Shown: positions 1 through 12,351, counted from the stretch's first letter. The stretch: DNA of 64,000 nucleotides from Membranipora membranacea (GCA_914767715.1 OU612071.1:1364001-1428000); one strand, 5' to 3'. Made by a program: numbers and translations. Notes: generated by a model from the letters alone, not told the origin.

Positions 1-990
1 ATATGAGCCTGTGACTATTATCAGACTATTGTGTTGGTCAGATGCGATACAGGCGATGTCTGGAATCTGACAAATTTAGATCATAGTATAATAACTCACC
101 TCTGTCTGATACTGTATCAGATTTAAGACCCGTATTTTTGGCTTTCTATCAAACTCACTGCGAATGGCAGTCATGCAGAAACTATACAACACCAAATGCA
201 CTTACTGTATGCATACGATATCAAATCCTTATTTCATACACTGTGCAAAATCGGTTCCTATCGAGAGCTTATTCCAAGCGGGATAATGATTGTATAAATA
301 GATGAAGTTATACCTTCATTGTATAATTACAATTGAATTGAATAAGTTGTCTACTTATACCATACATTGAATAATTATAGTTGCATAATTTTGCCAGGAA
401 TGTGGTATAATCATTGTATAAAGTGGAATAATGAAGCTATAAACATGATTATTCAGACTTATGCCCAGTGTATAATCATTGAAAAGGAACTGATATTGCA
501 CAGTTATAGGGAGGGGGGTCACTACTTCCCCCTTAGTCAAACACAAAAGTTTAGGTAAGCCTGAAGGCTGTTCCCAAACATGGAGCCATATCGAGATGAT
601 TGAACTATAAACGCCTTGTGCTCCAGTATGTTTGGTGAGTAAATATAAAGTTAAAGTATTATTTTTATGAGTTAATCTGCTATTATGTTTTAATAAAATC
701 ATGTTAGGTATGAATCTTAACATCGTAACACATTTGATTCATTAAACTCTGACCAATCGGAACATTACATAATGAGACAGGAGAAACTCTGCTAATTTTA
801 ATCAGAAAGTCAAATCAATTTGTGTGGGTCCATTAATATAAAAGGCGAAGTTGTTGTTATAATATAGAGTTGATGTCGACACAGCCATTAACGATCAATT
901 TTCATTCAGTACATTCCCGTTTTGAAGCCCATTGGTTTACACGTGTTGTTTCAATTCCAGATATGATTTTCATTGGTATTGAATATTAAA
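1..990. repeat. Dispersed repeat, copy 1 (5' end cut by window)
   Basis: Bases 1-900 match 9899-10815 closely in the same order, starting with atatgagcctgtgac and ending near gttgatgtYgacacagcc. Compared with the second copy, about 270 bases are extra here (about 239-508, rich in tataatcattgtata-like words), and the second copy has about 310 bases absent here. Weaker similarity continues to about 990, matching about 11310-11380. No open frame looks like a known protein. It is an old multi-copy repeat of unknown class. Confidence 0.75.
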
Positions 991-2100
991 CCATGATGCA
1001 ACATGACTTCAGTGGCCGGCACCACTTATAAAATTAAAGCACCGTTGGTAAGAGCAACGACTACGTGGGTCCTTGGTGATAGTCTACATGGTTTGAGTTT
1101 TTTTTTAAACGTTTATTGACAAGCAATCTTCATCATTAAAATAATGTTCTTCCGAGTGTACCAAAGTAAAACAAAAATAAATCAATATGGAAGATAAAGA
1201 CTAACAATGAAAATGTTTATGTCTTAGACTGAAATACATAAATGCATATTGTCAGAAAGGCTTTAAATTGTTTGCAGACCTAATTTGTTGCGGAAGGCTA
1301 TTGAAATTATAGAAAGATTGCAAAGAAAATTGTTTGATGGTGGTTTCATATTCTCATATTGTCGTATTGTTGACAACGACAATTCGTCGTCTCTAAGTGG
1401 CAGCGTCTGCATCTGCAAATTACCCGTATAATTACTGCCTGGCAGCACAAACATTTCTAATTTAGCCTAAACTAGGAACGCAGAGGGTCACAGATGTAGA
1501 GTTACACTGACAGATCTAGTGAAGCCCCTGTTGCTATCAGGCACACATATGCCTGAATCTGGATTTGTTATCTTGCTGTTTAGTAAGAAAAGGAAATTTG
1601 GGTTGCCCTAAAGAGGGACGCAAGGCGCCCTAACTACTCATACTGAGAATGTGATAAATCCTAGAAGACAAGAGTGCATCCTAGAGGTGAGGCCATGGAG
1701 GACCTCCTAATTGTGGGTGTGCAGCAAGCTGCCAAAACTGAACTGGCACTAATCGGCCATTGGAGTCATTATCCATCGAGCAGAATGAGCAGAATGTGAA
1801 CGACCTGTAATGCACACAAATCTTTCACCCAAATATAAATACACAACATTTACTGTCAATTGATATACTCACATGCAGTGGGTTATGCCAGCCGTTACTC
1901 TGAGACATTTGAAACTAAATGGTAACATAATGTATCTCACCTCACCTCAATTCAGGTATTATCATGTAACTAGAAAGTGGTCTTCAAACACATTAAAATG
2001 CAATTAGGAATTTTCCTTCGACACATATGCTCTGTAATTGGATATAATAGGTGTACATTAAGGAATTACCTGCTCCTGATGATAATTTGTCACAGACATC
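991..2100. other. Non-coding stretch, nothing recognised
   Basis: AT-rich sequence with a poly-T tract near 1096. The short frames here have no recognisable domain, splice pattern or repeat relation to the rest of the window. Confidence 0.5.
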
Positions 2101-2610
2101 GGTGTAGTATTGTAAACTGTCCCCCGCGCGAAAACAACCATTCTAAATGGGTCAGATCATCTAACTGGAGCCTACCATGATGTTCTAGCTGCCACTATGA
2201 TGGCCAAAGTTATACCATGGGATAGTGGTGGTATCTCATTGACATTATGAATGAGTGTATAAAGACTCTCTTTCATGTGGTACTTGATAAATCTATTTTT
2301 CGCAAACACTAGTTGTTATATGAAGCTCCTATGATTCAGAGATGTCTGAATTGCGAAGAAAGGTGCACTAAGCCAACAATGAAACAATGTGTAGTTACCA
2401 CATCACAGCACGCCCTGTTCTTGGAGTGCCTTGCAAACAATGACCATTGCCGAAGTAAGAACAATTATTGAAATCGTACTTAGGCACCTTGATGATGATA
2501 TTCTCTCTCATGCAGTGATGGCTGAACAAACCAACTAGCGGCAATGTGTGCAAGTGCTGCTTACATAATAAGTTGAGGCCAGAATATTCGCTACACCTCA
2601 ACCAAGCTTT

Positions 2611-3680
2611 GCTTAAGCCATGCGAAAACAAACATCCCTCAACAGATACTTTTTAGACTGTATGCTCAAAAATGACAGGTGGCATCTTATGTTATTTTAC
2701 AACCATAGTTTAGGCGTCATAATGATACTATTTGTGCATTTTCGGATGAATGCATCGCAATGTAATGAGCATAAGAGGTGTTTTGCGTTTCACAAAAGCT
2801 CGATGAGCCGCACGAAAACAACCCCCCCCCCTCCAAACACCCATCTAGAATGACACTGCTATTCGGTATTTTGTGTGTGTCCTGCTGAAAAGCTTTCTGC
2901 TGCATTACCTGTCATACTTAATACTGTAACCCTGCATATAAACCAATTGCTTAAGGGGCGCGAAAACAACCATCCCCCAAACTGTCTTATAAACGTTACC
3001 TGTCAAAAAGTCTCAAACATAATGAACCATGATTTGGCAGCCATAATGTGATTTTCATGAGGTGACTGTGTACCAAATCTCGCATTAATAGGTCAGAACT
3101 TAATGGAACAATGTGTTATATGTCATTTTTGCAGGTTCATGAGCCGCGCGAAAACAACCACCCCATTCATTCATCATAAAATCTACCTCCATCAAGCATT
3201 TGCCTGGGAGTGATGGCAGTCAGTCACAAGTTTGACTTGGTGCGGCCTGGTATTGCACTGTAAACTATTGCTTAAGCCACGGGAAAACAACCACCCCCCA
3301 AGCTGTCTTATAAATATCATCTGTCAAAAAGTCTCAAACGGAATGAACCATGGTTTTATAGCCATAATGTGATTGTCATAAGGTGACTGTGTACCAAATT
3401 TTGGATTAAAGGGTTAGAAATTAATGACACAACGGATGATATGTCATTCTTTGCAAGTTCATGAGCCGCGTGAAAACAACCACCCCATTCATTCATCTTG
3501 AAATTTACCTCAATCAAGCATTTGCCTATGAGTGATGACAGTCAGTCACAAGTGTGACTTGGAAAAGAACAACTTTTGAGGGTTTCATATTGTGCGGCCT
3601 GGTATTGCACTGTAAAATATTGCTTAGGCCGCGCGAAAACAACCATCCCCAAAGCTTTCTTATAAAGATTATCTGTCAAA
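2611..3680 (+). repeat. Alternating tandem repeats with a gcgcgaaaacaacca core
   Basis: Seven occurrences of a ccgcgcgaaaacaacca-like core lie near 2617, 2808, 2957, 3142, 3277, 3464 and 3630. Two flanking types alternate: one continues into a ctgtcttataaa word and a block with tgtcaaaaagtctcaaac, the other into ccccattcattcat and a block with agtcagtcacaag. The higher-order period is about 321-352 bases (starts near 2941, 3262 and 3614). The last unit folds back: 3586-3626 is nearly the reverse complement of 3689-3729. Confidence 0.75.
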
Positions 3681-4136
3681 ATGTCTCTTAAGCAATATTT
3701 TACAGTCCAATACCAGGCCGCACAATATGAAAAGCTCAAAAGCTCAAGATGCCTAAGAACGATTTCGATAATTGTTCTTACTTCGGCAATGGTAACTGTT
3801 TGCAAGGCACTCCACGAACAGCGCATTCTGTGATGTGGTAACTACACATTGTTTGACTGTTGGCTTAATGCACCTTTCTTCGCAAACCAGACATCTCTGA
3901 ATCATAGGGGCTTCATATAACAACTAGCGTTTGCGAGAAAATAGATCTATCAAGTTCCACATGAAAAAGAGTCTTTATACACTCATTCATAATGTCAATG
4001 AGATACCACAACCATCCCATGGTACAACTTTGGCCATCATAGTGGCAGCCAGAACATCATGGTAGGCTCCAGTTAATTGAGCTGACCCATTTAGAATGGT
4101 GATAAACAGCTGGGCCCTTGATATGGAAAGTCACAA

Positions 4137-4193
4137 ATAGGGGGGACAGTTTACAATAGGGGGGACAGTGTACAATAGGGGGGACAGTTTATA
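4137..4193 (+). repeat. 19-bp minisatellite, three units
   Basis: Three consecutive 19-bp units start at 4137, 4156 and 4175, each ataggggggacagtKtaYa. The core ggggacagtttaca is also part of the TIR of the surrounding element (4271-4284), so this looks like local amplification of TIR sequence inside the right arm. Confidence 0.85.
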
Positions 4194-4294
4194 ATAGGCC
4201 TGTTTTTATTGTAAAGTGTCCCCAGGACAGTTTACAATATTGTAAAGTGTCCTGTGGTTGTTTTCGCGCGGGGGACAGTTTACAATACTACACC

Positions 4295-4699
4295 TGTAAA
4301 AAGATCCATCATAAATTGGAAAACTTGCATGAAATAAGAGGTTTGGCTTGGTCTAAAGTCCACATTACTTGACTAAGTACAGGTTATACAGCAGCAACGC
4401 AGTGTGTTTTAGTGTTACTGTACTGATAAGGTATGCTCCTAAGCATGGTGTTGACTCATTGTGTAATGTCATAAATACCTAAATGTCCTATCATAAACAC
4501 ATGATTAATAGGGTTGTAATGGGAATATGATGACGGCCTATGATAGCTGGTATGATTGCACACAAAACAGAGTGAGTAAGAGTAGGGTGGAGTAGTAATC
4601 TTTATTTCTATTGGCAACAACTGGCTCTGCAGGTGCGAAGGTAACATTTAAACTTGAATAGTCGGCTCCCCACAGCAGAAACAGAAGAAATATCAGTAT
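4295..4699. other. Non-coding stretch, nothing recognised
   Basis: Spacer between the TIR element and the LINE remnant. No domain, repeat or splice signal that I can support. Confidence 0.45.
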
Positions 4700-5330
4700 C
4701 AAATACACACTTCATCGCTTGACTTCCCAAGCTGGCTAACAAAGAACAACAGCCATATCATGAGCAAGCGGATCACAAATATCATCAATGCCATACTCGC
4801 TAATGGATATTTCCCATTTCTTTGGAAGAAAGCTGAGGTGACTCCCATACCCAAAGTAAAACACCCAAACAAATTCAAAGACATGCGACCTATTAGCTTC
4901 TTGTTCCACCTGGGAAAAACCACTGAGCTTGTCATCGCAAAACAACTACAAGCTCAATTACCAACTATGACTCATCAATATGCATACACCCCTAATCGGT
5001 ACAACAGATGCATTGGTGAAATTTACATCTGATATCATAGACAAATTGGATGACAAAGAATGTCTTGGTGTAAGATCACTTATGTTGGATTTTTTCCAAG
5101 GCATTCGACCGTATGCAGTAGAATATCGCTGTCACCAAACTCATTGACATGAACATCAATCCTGTAACTACCAATCTAGTCGAAAGCTTTCTCTCAAATA
5201 TATCTCATTGTGTTAGGTATGGGGACCACACATCAGTGTATCAGTCCTGTCACATAGGCGGGCCACAATGAACGATATTAGGTCCAGTATTATGGAATAT
5301 CTGTATCAATGACCTCACTCCTGACGTGCA
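4700..5330 (+). mobile_element. LINE reverse transcriptase remnant, fingers/palm part
   Basis: Non-LTR retrotransposon RT fragment. Translation gives LDFPSWLTKNN, then GYFPFLWKKAEVTPIPK and KDMRPISFLFHLGK (about 4712-4920), HQYAYTPN (about 4972), and after a frame change LMLDF followed by KAFDRMQ-like codons (about 5085-5120, RT motif A). Further on it reads SFLSN and a degraded GGPQ/LGPVLWN stretch (about 5180-5310, motif B). Several frame changes and stops show that it is dead. The catalytic YADD region is missing. The thumb and 3' end of what is probably the same element resume at 6975, so an insertion separates the halves. The family resembles CR1/Jockey-group LINEs. Confidence 0.8.
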
Positions 5331-6110
5331 TACTTGCAAACCTAAATTTTCCAAAATGCTTACAAAAATTTACAAAATGCTTAAAATGCTTACAAAACTC
5401 ATGGGCGCCTTATATGACCAGAAATTGCCTCAAAAAATTTTCGTGCTGCGCGCGAGGGTCTATTGACCACACAACATTGCCACTTCTCTGTGGCATCAGA
5501 ATGCGGGTTGCACATAGCCAACTATTATACCTGAATAGTCATCATCACAATGGCAAACTTTTAAGCCTTAGTGGTGTCCAAAATAGCTCTTCCCAATCTG
5601 CGTGCAAACAGTCAGCAATCTGGTGGCATAGTCTAATAAACACAAGGGCAGGAGATCTGAGTTATCTCCCCCCAACAAGGAGGTGGGCAACTTTTGTTGC
5701 TCTCATTGAAAAAAAGATGAAAGTTGACTCATGTAAGCAGGGAGAATAAATTTCATTCTCCCTGGGTACAACACCCCTATTTGACGAATGATGGGCCTGT
5801 TGAACCACTGCTCAAAGAAAAATAAATTACAAACTTGATCAGGAACAAGCTGGAGAAGCCGAGCTCTTGCATTGGTGAGTTGAAAATACTATGGAAAATA
5901 TTTTCAAATGTGTAGAGAATTGAAATTCGAAAAAAAATATGATATAAAATCTAAAGCATGATGCATTTATAGCCTTCGATGGTGTCCATGTTGCAATGGA
6001 AATGTGCAGTAAAAATGGGGGAAATTTCGATTGGTGCTCTTTCAAGGGCTGTAAAAGTGAGCAATGCGTAAGATTTGACAGAAGTGATATATATCAACAT
6101 ACAGATCCGA
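5331..6110. other. Insert inside LINE remnant, unrecognised
   Basis: Sequence between the two halves of the LINE. It begins with short aaatgcttacaaaa-type repeats (5355-5400). A 146-codon open frame at 5309-5749 starts in LINE sequence and then shows no known domain. I do not assign a function. Confidence 0.4.
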
Positions 6111-6356
6111 AAATGATGATACCCAAACCCCAAAATGATCTCCTAAAGCCAACAATGTGAGCCTTTAACCCCAAATCCTGACCAAATTGCAACCCCCCCC
6201 CCCCAACCCGCGAATGTTATATATCAAACCTCAAAATTTGAATCCCAAACGATGATCCACAAACCCCAAAATGTGACTCTCAAATCCCAATTTTTGACTG
6301 TCAAATCCTGCATTGCATGCCCCCAGGCACCAATATCTGAACTCTAAACCCTAAAC
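6111..6356 (+). repeat. 246-bp direct repeat, copy 1
   Basis: Nearly identical to 6729-6974. Made of degenerate words such as caaaccccaaaatg and ctcaaatccc, a C-tract, and an end ctctaaaccctaaac. It looks like an A/C-rich minisatellite-derived block. Confidence 0.85.
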
Positions 6357-6728
6357 ATGGTTCTTCCTTTCCTTATCCTCGTAAACTACATCAGCTGGTG
6401 GTAACCCTAAATGTATTTGTACATGTCGGGCAAGTCCAGGCATGCTTCATTCTTTTCTCTCCTGCCTCATACTAGGCGTTTTTATGATGAATCGCTGAGA
6501 GCCTCTTGAACATCATTCTGGAGGCCATAACTGCACTACCATCTATCAGTGAACGCCTGAATTATGTATCTAAGTTGCATTATTTGGAGTTATCTCCCCG
6601 CTAGACAAGGAACAGATACTCCCAAATACTATGTTCAAATTGCATTGTAACTTGAATGATATTGCTTTGTATGTCTGTAGACAAACTGAGCTGCCGCCGA
6701 TGACTCCTATGATTATGATCAGGATGGC

Positions 6729-6974
6729 AAATGATGATACCCAAACCCCAAAATGATCTCCTAAAGCCAACAACGTGAGCCTTTAACCCCAAATCCTGAC
6801 CAAATTGCCACCCCCCCCCCCCAACCCCCAAATGTTAAATATCAAACCTCAAAATTTGAATCCCAAACGATGATCCACAAACCCCAAAATGTGACCCTCA
6901 TACCCCAATTATTGACTGTCAAATCCTACATTGCATGCCCCCAGGCACCAATATCTGACCTCTAAACCCTAAAC
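6729..6974 (+). repeat. 246-bp direct repeat, copy 2
   Basis: Second copy of the 6111-6356 block, 372 bases after the first. Its last base abuts the point where the LINE coding sequence resumes (6975), so this repeat marks one edge of the insertion into the LINE. Confidence 0.85.
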
Positions 6975-7800
6975 CAACTCCAGAATGCAGCTGATCAAGC
7001 ATCACTATGGTGCGAGAAGAATAGAATGCTTCTGAATGCCGCTAAATCCCAGTCGATAATCTTCACACTGCAGAAAACAATCAACATCAACCCAAAGAGA
7101 ATGAACGACTCAGCAGTCAGTAACAGTGACAATGTGAAACTGTTGGGTGTGACATTCGATCGTCATCTGAAGTTTTCTGCGCATGTCTTGACAATTATCG
7201 AAAAGTGCCGACCAAAATTTCACGCGATGTGCCAACTGCAGAAAGCAGGGGTCAGTAATCGCCACATAACCTTCTTCTACCAGACCCGCGTACTGCCTCA
7301 TATAACATACGCTGCACAATGCTTGTTTCTGCAACTAGGGAAAGGTGATGCAGAGAGACTCGAGAAATACCAACGCCACTGTCTCCGGTTTATCTACCCA
7401 GACCTCGAGCACACCGAAAATCGCCTTTAAGAAACCGGGTTACCAACCATCACCACCAGATTAACAACTCTGTGTGAGAAATATGTAAGGTGTTTGCGAG
7501 CCAGTCCTAGTCATCCACTATACAACCAATCAAACACCGGATATCTACACACAACGGGTGACATATTAAAGATAAATCCTGCACGGCTTTAAGATCGAAA
7601 AGCCTTTTCCAGCAGTTTTCTTAGTTTTATTTGTAATTTTTTATTGTGTACTGGTACCTGACAGACATCATTTTTTCTATTTACAATGGGTAATTGTGCG
7701 CTCATTCGAACAATTCTTTTTTAGTACTGTAACATTATGAGCACTGTTTTATTTACCTTACCGTATTGACAGGCATTAAAGTCTATACAAACAAACACAC
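6975..7800 (+). mobile_element. LINE reverse transcriptase remnant, thumb and 3' end
   Basis: Reads LQNAADQASLWCEKNRMLL, then VKLLGVTFDRHLKF (about 7135-7175) and the C-terminal region with CLRFIYPDLEH. One in-frame stop follows at 7428. The order of motifs (LGV.FD..L.F, then Y..HCLRFIYP) is the usual C-terminal part of CR1/Jockey-type LINE ORF2. A non-coding tail follows to about 7800, ending in AT-rich sequence. It is most likely the continuation of the 4700-5330 fragment. Confidence 0.8.
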
Positions 7801-8243
7801 AGAATATCAAGCCAGAGTGTGACAAACTTTCACATTCATTTTTATTCAGTATAAATTATCATATATGGGCACTACTAAAAAATTATCCTGAATTTGTATA
7901 CAACGCGTAAAAAAAGAATCTATATTATCTTTTTTTTGTATTATTGGATGTTGATACAAATAAATGGATGAATATAGAAATCATACTTGTTCAGATTTTC
8001 AGCTCGTTGTCATGATTGAACTATCCGTTTTAAGAAGCGAAATAAAAATGTGCCTGTTGAATTTGCAGATTTGTCAGATTTTAATTATTAACAAGTAATC
8101 ATAGAACAGTGCTTACCAGACCTAACATTATTTGGGAGTTAGCCTCTCTGGGTATATCTTATATAGATATCCGAGAGTTAGCCTCTCTGGGTATATCTTA
8201 TATATATATATATTTGTGTCTGTTAGTTAGTCAGTTAGTTATA
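7801..8243. other. Intergenic stretch upstream of the RING gene 3' end
   Basis: AT-rich spacer. The only structure seen is the short tandem duplication listed separately (8136-8205) and the TA run inside it. Confidence 0.5.
8136..8205 (+). repeat. 39-bp tandem duplication
   Basis: The word gagttagcctctctgggtat and its following atcttatata occur twice, starting at 8136 and 8175. The second copy runs into a TA microsatellite. Confidence 0.85.
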
Positions 8244-9522
8244 TTATGATTTACTCTTCCATAGCTCAAAATAACAATCTCCCACTCTGAGAAATATACG
8301 ATTACCACCAGGATAAGTATAATAAGCTTTGACTTTATCATCCTGATGTTTAACATAACAGGCCCACTCTCCCTCCTCCTCAGCATCAAACTTAGCGCCG
8401 ACATATTTAGCTCTCTGGTAGTAATCATCACTTCTCTGTACAGCCTCTATAGCAGTAAGTACAGCCTTCTCTCTCAGACGATCTTCTCTCATATCTGTGC
8501 TCTTCCAGCTGATCGTACAGGGTCTGAGTTTATCATCTGATCCTCCTGAGGTGAGAGCTGCCTGTCCACCTGTAGACGTAGAGGAGAAAAGATTTACTTA
8601 TCAGTATCAGAACACGTAAATAATTCAGCTAAATCTAAAAACCTAAGTTGATCAAGCAAATCTCTGCAAAGTAAAAATAAGGAGCATATCCTGCTCTTTA
8701 TGGCCACTATTCTGGCCGCTTAGATCTGAATAATTGCATTGGCGTGTTTCTCAATCACTATTGTTCGATGCTTAGTCCATTCCCGTTTCGAATGATGAAT
8801 GCTAGCGACTTCCATGATAAAAAAACATTAAGATAAATCTGCCGCTGCTAGGATTTATTTATGTTTATGTCATTGTCATAGTAAGGAGGCTCAGAGGCAA
8901 AAGAAGAGCTCCCTTCTACCTAAATTTTTTTTCTAATTCCATTTTGCTGTTTTAAATGGAGGAAGCAATTCCCCTGTATTTCAGGCTCCAAAATGAATTG
9001 AATCATATTTAAAAGTCAAACTAGTTATGCAGCAAACGCAAGGAAAGTATTTTCTTTTCTTTCAGTGCTAGCTTGGAAGAACACAGAGGAGTTCCACATA
9101 AAATAAGAAATAAATTATCCTCCTATTAGAGTGGAGAGAAGACACAAAAGTATTCAAATATCTGATCTGAACCATTTGATGCGATTATGGTCACCTGATA
9201 CCGCCATGGGGTTAATTGATTAATGCCATAATATAAGTTAGCGTTAGAGTAACTATGACCTACCCTTATTAAGCTCGTTCCAAGCGAAATTAGGCAGGTC
9301 CATATTAGGAGTCAGGTGCCTGATATCACTCTTCTTCGGTACCGTTAGCTTGAAGCAGGCTTGACACGGCTGCTTACATCCCTCAGTCCAGCCATCATGC
9401 TGATCCTCCAGACATGTGATACAGAAGTTGTGTCCACATGGCAGTGAGACCACCTGACCATGTACAGCACTACACTCCCAGCATCTCATGAGATTGACTG
9501 CGGTCACTGTCACCTGAGCCAT
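8244..9522 (-). CDS. RING-finger protein, two exons
   Basis: Probable E3 ubiquitin ligase or RING-type adaptor. Exon 1 (9264-9522) starts with ATG at 9522. It encodes a C3HC4 RING near the N-terminus: C14, C17, C29, H31, C34, C37, C53 and C56, including LPCGHNFCITC. It ends in phase 1 at a GTAGGT donor. Exon 2 (8244-8569) follows an AG acceptor (8570-8571) preceded by pyrimidines, in matching phase; the join reads ELNKG-GQAAL. The intron is 694 bases. The total is about 194 residues. The second half (about residues 115-194) has no domain I recognise; it is charged, contains EEEGEWACYV, and ends FELWKSKS. No membrane segment is visible. RING identity is firm; the partner and role are unknown. 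A 32-bp piece of exon 1 recurs at 42571-42602. Confidence 0.82.
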
Positions 9523-9898
9523 TACTCAATTTTTGTTTTATGTTATCGGCTGCAAAAAAAAAACCGACACATTATCAGCATTTATATTGATAATGAGACG
9601 TGATGTCTAACTATGACTGTACTTGTTGGAATTATTACTGAGTATTAAACACTAAGCTGAATCTGTAAGATCACAGACTATCATCAAGTAAATGTTCACA
9701 AAATTCTCCTGTTCACTTTACTGTGCTTCTTATTGAAAACTCTGCTTATGGTTAGTCTATCACGGTGTGAAAACAAAATTCTCTAACCTGAAATATCCCC
9801 AGTTTTATAACAATATGTCTACTCCTAAGACATGCTAAGTTGAAGCAATTGGCCACTAGATCAACACTACCATCACCAGATAAAAACCTCAAACCACA
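9523..9898. promoter_or_regulatory. Upstream region of the RING gene
   Basis: About 375 bases between the RING start codon and the next dispersed repeat. It should hold the 5' UTR and promoter by position only. An A-run lies at about 9554-9563. I see no clear TATA box or initiator. Confidence 0.3.
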
Positions 9899-11390
9899 GA
9901 TATGAGCCTGTGACAATTATCAGACTATTGCGTTAGTCAGATGTGATACAGGCGATGTCTGGAATCTGACAAATTTAGATCATAGTATATTAACTCACAT
10001 CTGTCTGATACTGTATCAGATTATAGACCCTTATTTTTGGCTTTCTATCAAACTCGCTGCAATCTAGCAGAAACTATACAACACCAAATGCCCTTACTGT
10101 ATGCATGCATAATCAAATCCTTATTTCATAGGGAGGGAGGGGGTCACTACTTTCCCCTTAGTCAAAAACAAAATGTTTGGTATACCTGAAGGCTGTTCCC
10201 AAACATGGTGCCATATTGTGATGTTTGCACTATAAACGCCTTGTGTTCCAGTATGTTTGGTGAATAAATATATATATACTTTTTTAATTGGCATCCAAAG
10301 TCATCCCATTCGAAATGTTTTGCACTCAGTGCCAGAAAACAATTTTTTTCAAAGCAAAAAAAGAGAAACAGAAGGGAAATAATATCATCAATGATGTTGG
10401 TCAAGTCGATAATATATGGTTGAAAAGTAAAGTTTTGAATGAACTGAACTTCTCTTTAGATCTCAAATGTAACGGTAAAGAATTGTATGTAGCAGAAACT
10501 TTGTATCTTAGATTGTCTGTATGATATAAAAGTAAATGTTTATCACGAAAATTGAACTTTGTAGTGTTTTTATATATACAGAAATTGTATTATTATTATG
10601 AGTTATACTGCTATTGTGTTTTAATAAAATCATGTTAGGTATGAATCTTAACATCGTAACACATTTGCGTCATTAAACTCTGACCACCCGGAACATTACA
10701 TAGTGAGACCAAAGAAACTCTGCTAATTATGATCAGAAAGTCAAATCAATTTGTGTGGGTCTATTAATATAAAAGGCGAAGGTATTATTATAATATAGAG
10801 TTGATGTTGACACAGCCAGTTTTGGCTTTCTATCAATCTCGCTGCAAATGGCAGTCTAGCAGAAACTATACTCACTATTTCACAGGTAGGGGGGTTACTT
10901 TTTCCCCTCTGCCAAACACAAAAGTTTTTGCAACTCCTATAGCTGCCAATAAAAATCGAGCTTTAAAACAATCTTTGAAATATTCTCTAGATAAGATCTT
11001 CAGAATTTATTGATCCAAATGCATAGATCCTTATGTTTTGTTTTGTTTTAACGTCCTGAGATATTTGCCGCATTCAGATCAAATCAACCAAGCACTATTA
11101 AAGTGAGACCAGCAGGGACTCTGCTAACCCAAAATGAAAATTCTAACCATGGCTAGTGCAATTTTAAAAAATAACTCGGACTAATTTATGCAAGTCAAAC
11201 AGGTACATAAGACTACTTCATGATTATATAGAGGGCATAATATAATAATAATGATAATAATAATAATAATAACATACAGGCCTAAAAGGTTGATTACCAA
11301 TTATTAAAATTCTGTTTTGTAGCTCATTGTATTACATGTGTTGTTACTGATTTAATTTCAGATACAATTCATATTGGTATTGATTACTCT
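9899..11390. repeat. Dispersed repeat, copy 2, with a partial third unit
   Basis: 9899-10815 repeats bases 1-900. About 310 bases (10279-10590) are unique to this copy and hold a 78-codon frame without known similarity. At 10818 the sequence restarts with ttttggctttctatcaatctcgctgc, the same words as about 136-190 joined to about 505-555. Weaker matches follow at about 11030-11110 and 11310-11380. The locus is thus one full unit followed by a diverged partial unit in tandem. Confidence 0.72.
11238..11271 (+). repeat. ATA/ATG trinucleotide microsatellite
   Basis: About eleven trinucleotide units, mostly taa/ata with one tga interruption. Confidence 0.9.
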
Positions 11391-12351
11391 ATTGTTTAAT
11401 CAGGTATATTTTCCACTCCTCAATGCATTATAATATTAGGCTAAGAAATTTGAAGCAAATGACGTCAATTTGTACTTGAACTCTGATATTGGCCATACAT
11501 AACAATTTTATCCTGTGTGAGATTTTGCTTTGATGTATGGCATAAAATAAGGAGGCATCCTTTCACATCAATGCAAAATATGCACTGTACCCTATCATCA
11601 ATATTTCAAGGTATTCAAAGCATCGGCAAACAAATAAGGTTATTGTCTTTGTTTGGACCCTACTGTAACACTCCCACCCAGAATACTGAAATAGTTACAG
11701 CAGTTTGTTTGTTTAATTTTGAAACCCTCTGTCCTGAGATGTTAACAAAAAAATCTTTTACTGGATGAGTAAAATTGCTAAAAAGACTTGCGATCTATAC
11801 GGCCTGTGTTTATTTTGCCATCAAGCACGCCTTTTTGATAATGGGCACGCCAGACATCCTAGCCAGGTCTTGACGAAGGAGCCCCTATATACTGGTTTTC
11901 CACTGTTTGCACACCCCAAATGCAGTAAAGGGATATTTCTCTGTCTATTGGATACAAAGAATAGTAGGGCATGGTCAAATATCTGCACTCTATAACTCTA
12001 TCTCCGCATTGAAGGCTCAGTCTGCTTCACTTTATAATGGCTAGTTTTAACCTAAAACAATCAGGGTGAGTAAATGATAAGAGGATAAGATAATATTGTG
12101 AGTTTGATATAAAGCTCTAGAACATTTTGTATCACCTTTTTTTTATGTTCATCCTGAGAATTTTCAGCTTGTATGATATCGTAATCTCTATAATTAACGA
12201 AAGTTGCACAGCTTTTCCCCTTTTAACACACTGATGCAACTTTCTGCCTCTGTTCATGAGCAGAGTTATGATGGTTTGACTGTCTTTGTTGCTTCCAGAG
12301 TATACTGGAAGTTTGAAGGTATATCTTCAAACTTCGAACTTCAAAGCTAGC
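11391..12351. other. Spacer with unrecognised short frames
   Basis: Two overlapping plus-strand frames (11517-11768, 83 codons; 11765-11995, 76 codons) have no known domain and no repeat partner here. The last 100 bases may include the degraded 5' part of the R2-like element that follows. Confidence 0.35.

Larger units (their letters stand above)
2101..4294. mobile_element. TIR element with long inverted arms and central tandem repeats
   Basis: Bases 2101-2140 are an exact reverse complement of 4255-4294, a 40-bp perfect TIR. The arms continue inward with lower identity: about 2141-2494 pairs with about 3747-4095, and the right arm holds an extra block at 4096-4254. The centre is a tandem array. 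No transposase frame is visible, so it would be non-autonomous. I could not find a convincing target-site duplication, and the superfamily is unassigned. The motif gcgcgaaaacaacca occurs both in the TIR and at the start of every internal repeat. Confidence 0.75.

Noticed and set aside
6111-6974. Two 246-bp direct repeats as LTRs of a small retrotransposon
   Set aside because: No TG...CA ends, primer-binding site, polypurine tract or gag/pol; the blocks are A/C-rich minisatellite-like sequence.
6344-6974. ctaaaccctaaac as telomeric repeat
   Set aside because: Only two units at the ends of each 246-bp repeat and of the plant type; chance in C/A-rich sequence.
10162-10524. Open frames inside the second copy of the dispersed repeat
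   Set aside because: Not kept in the first copy and no family match.
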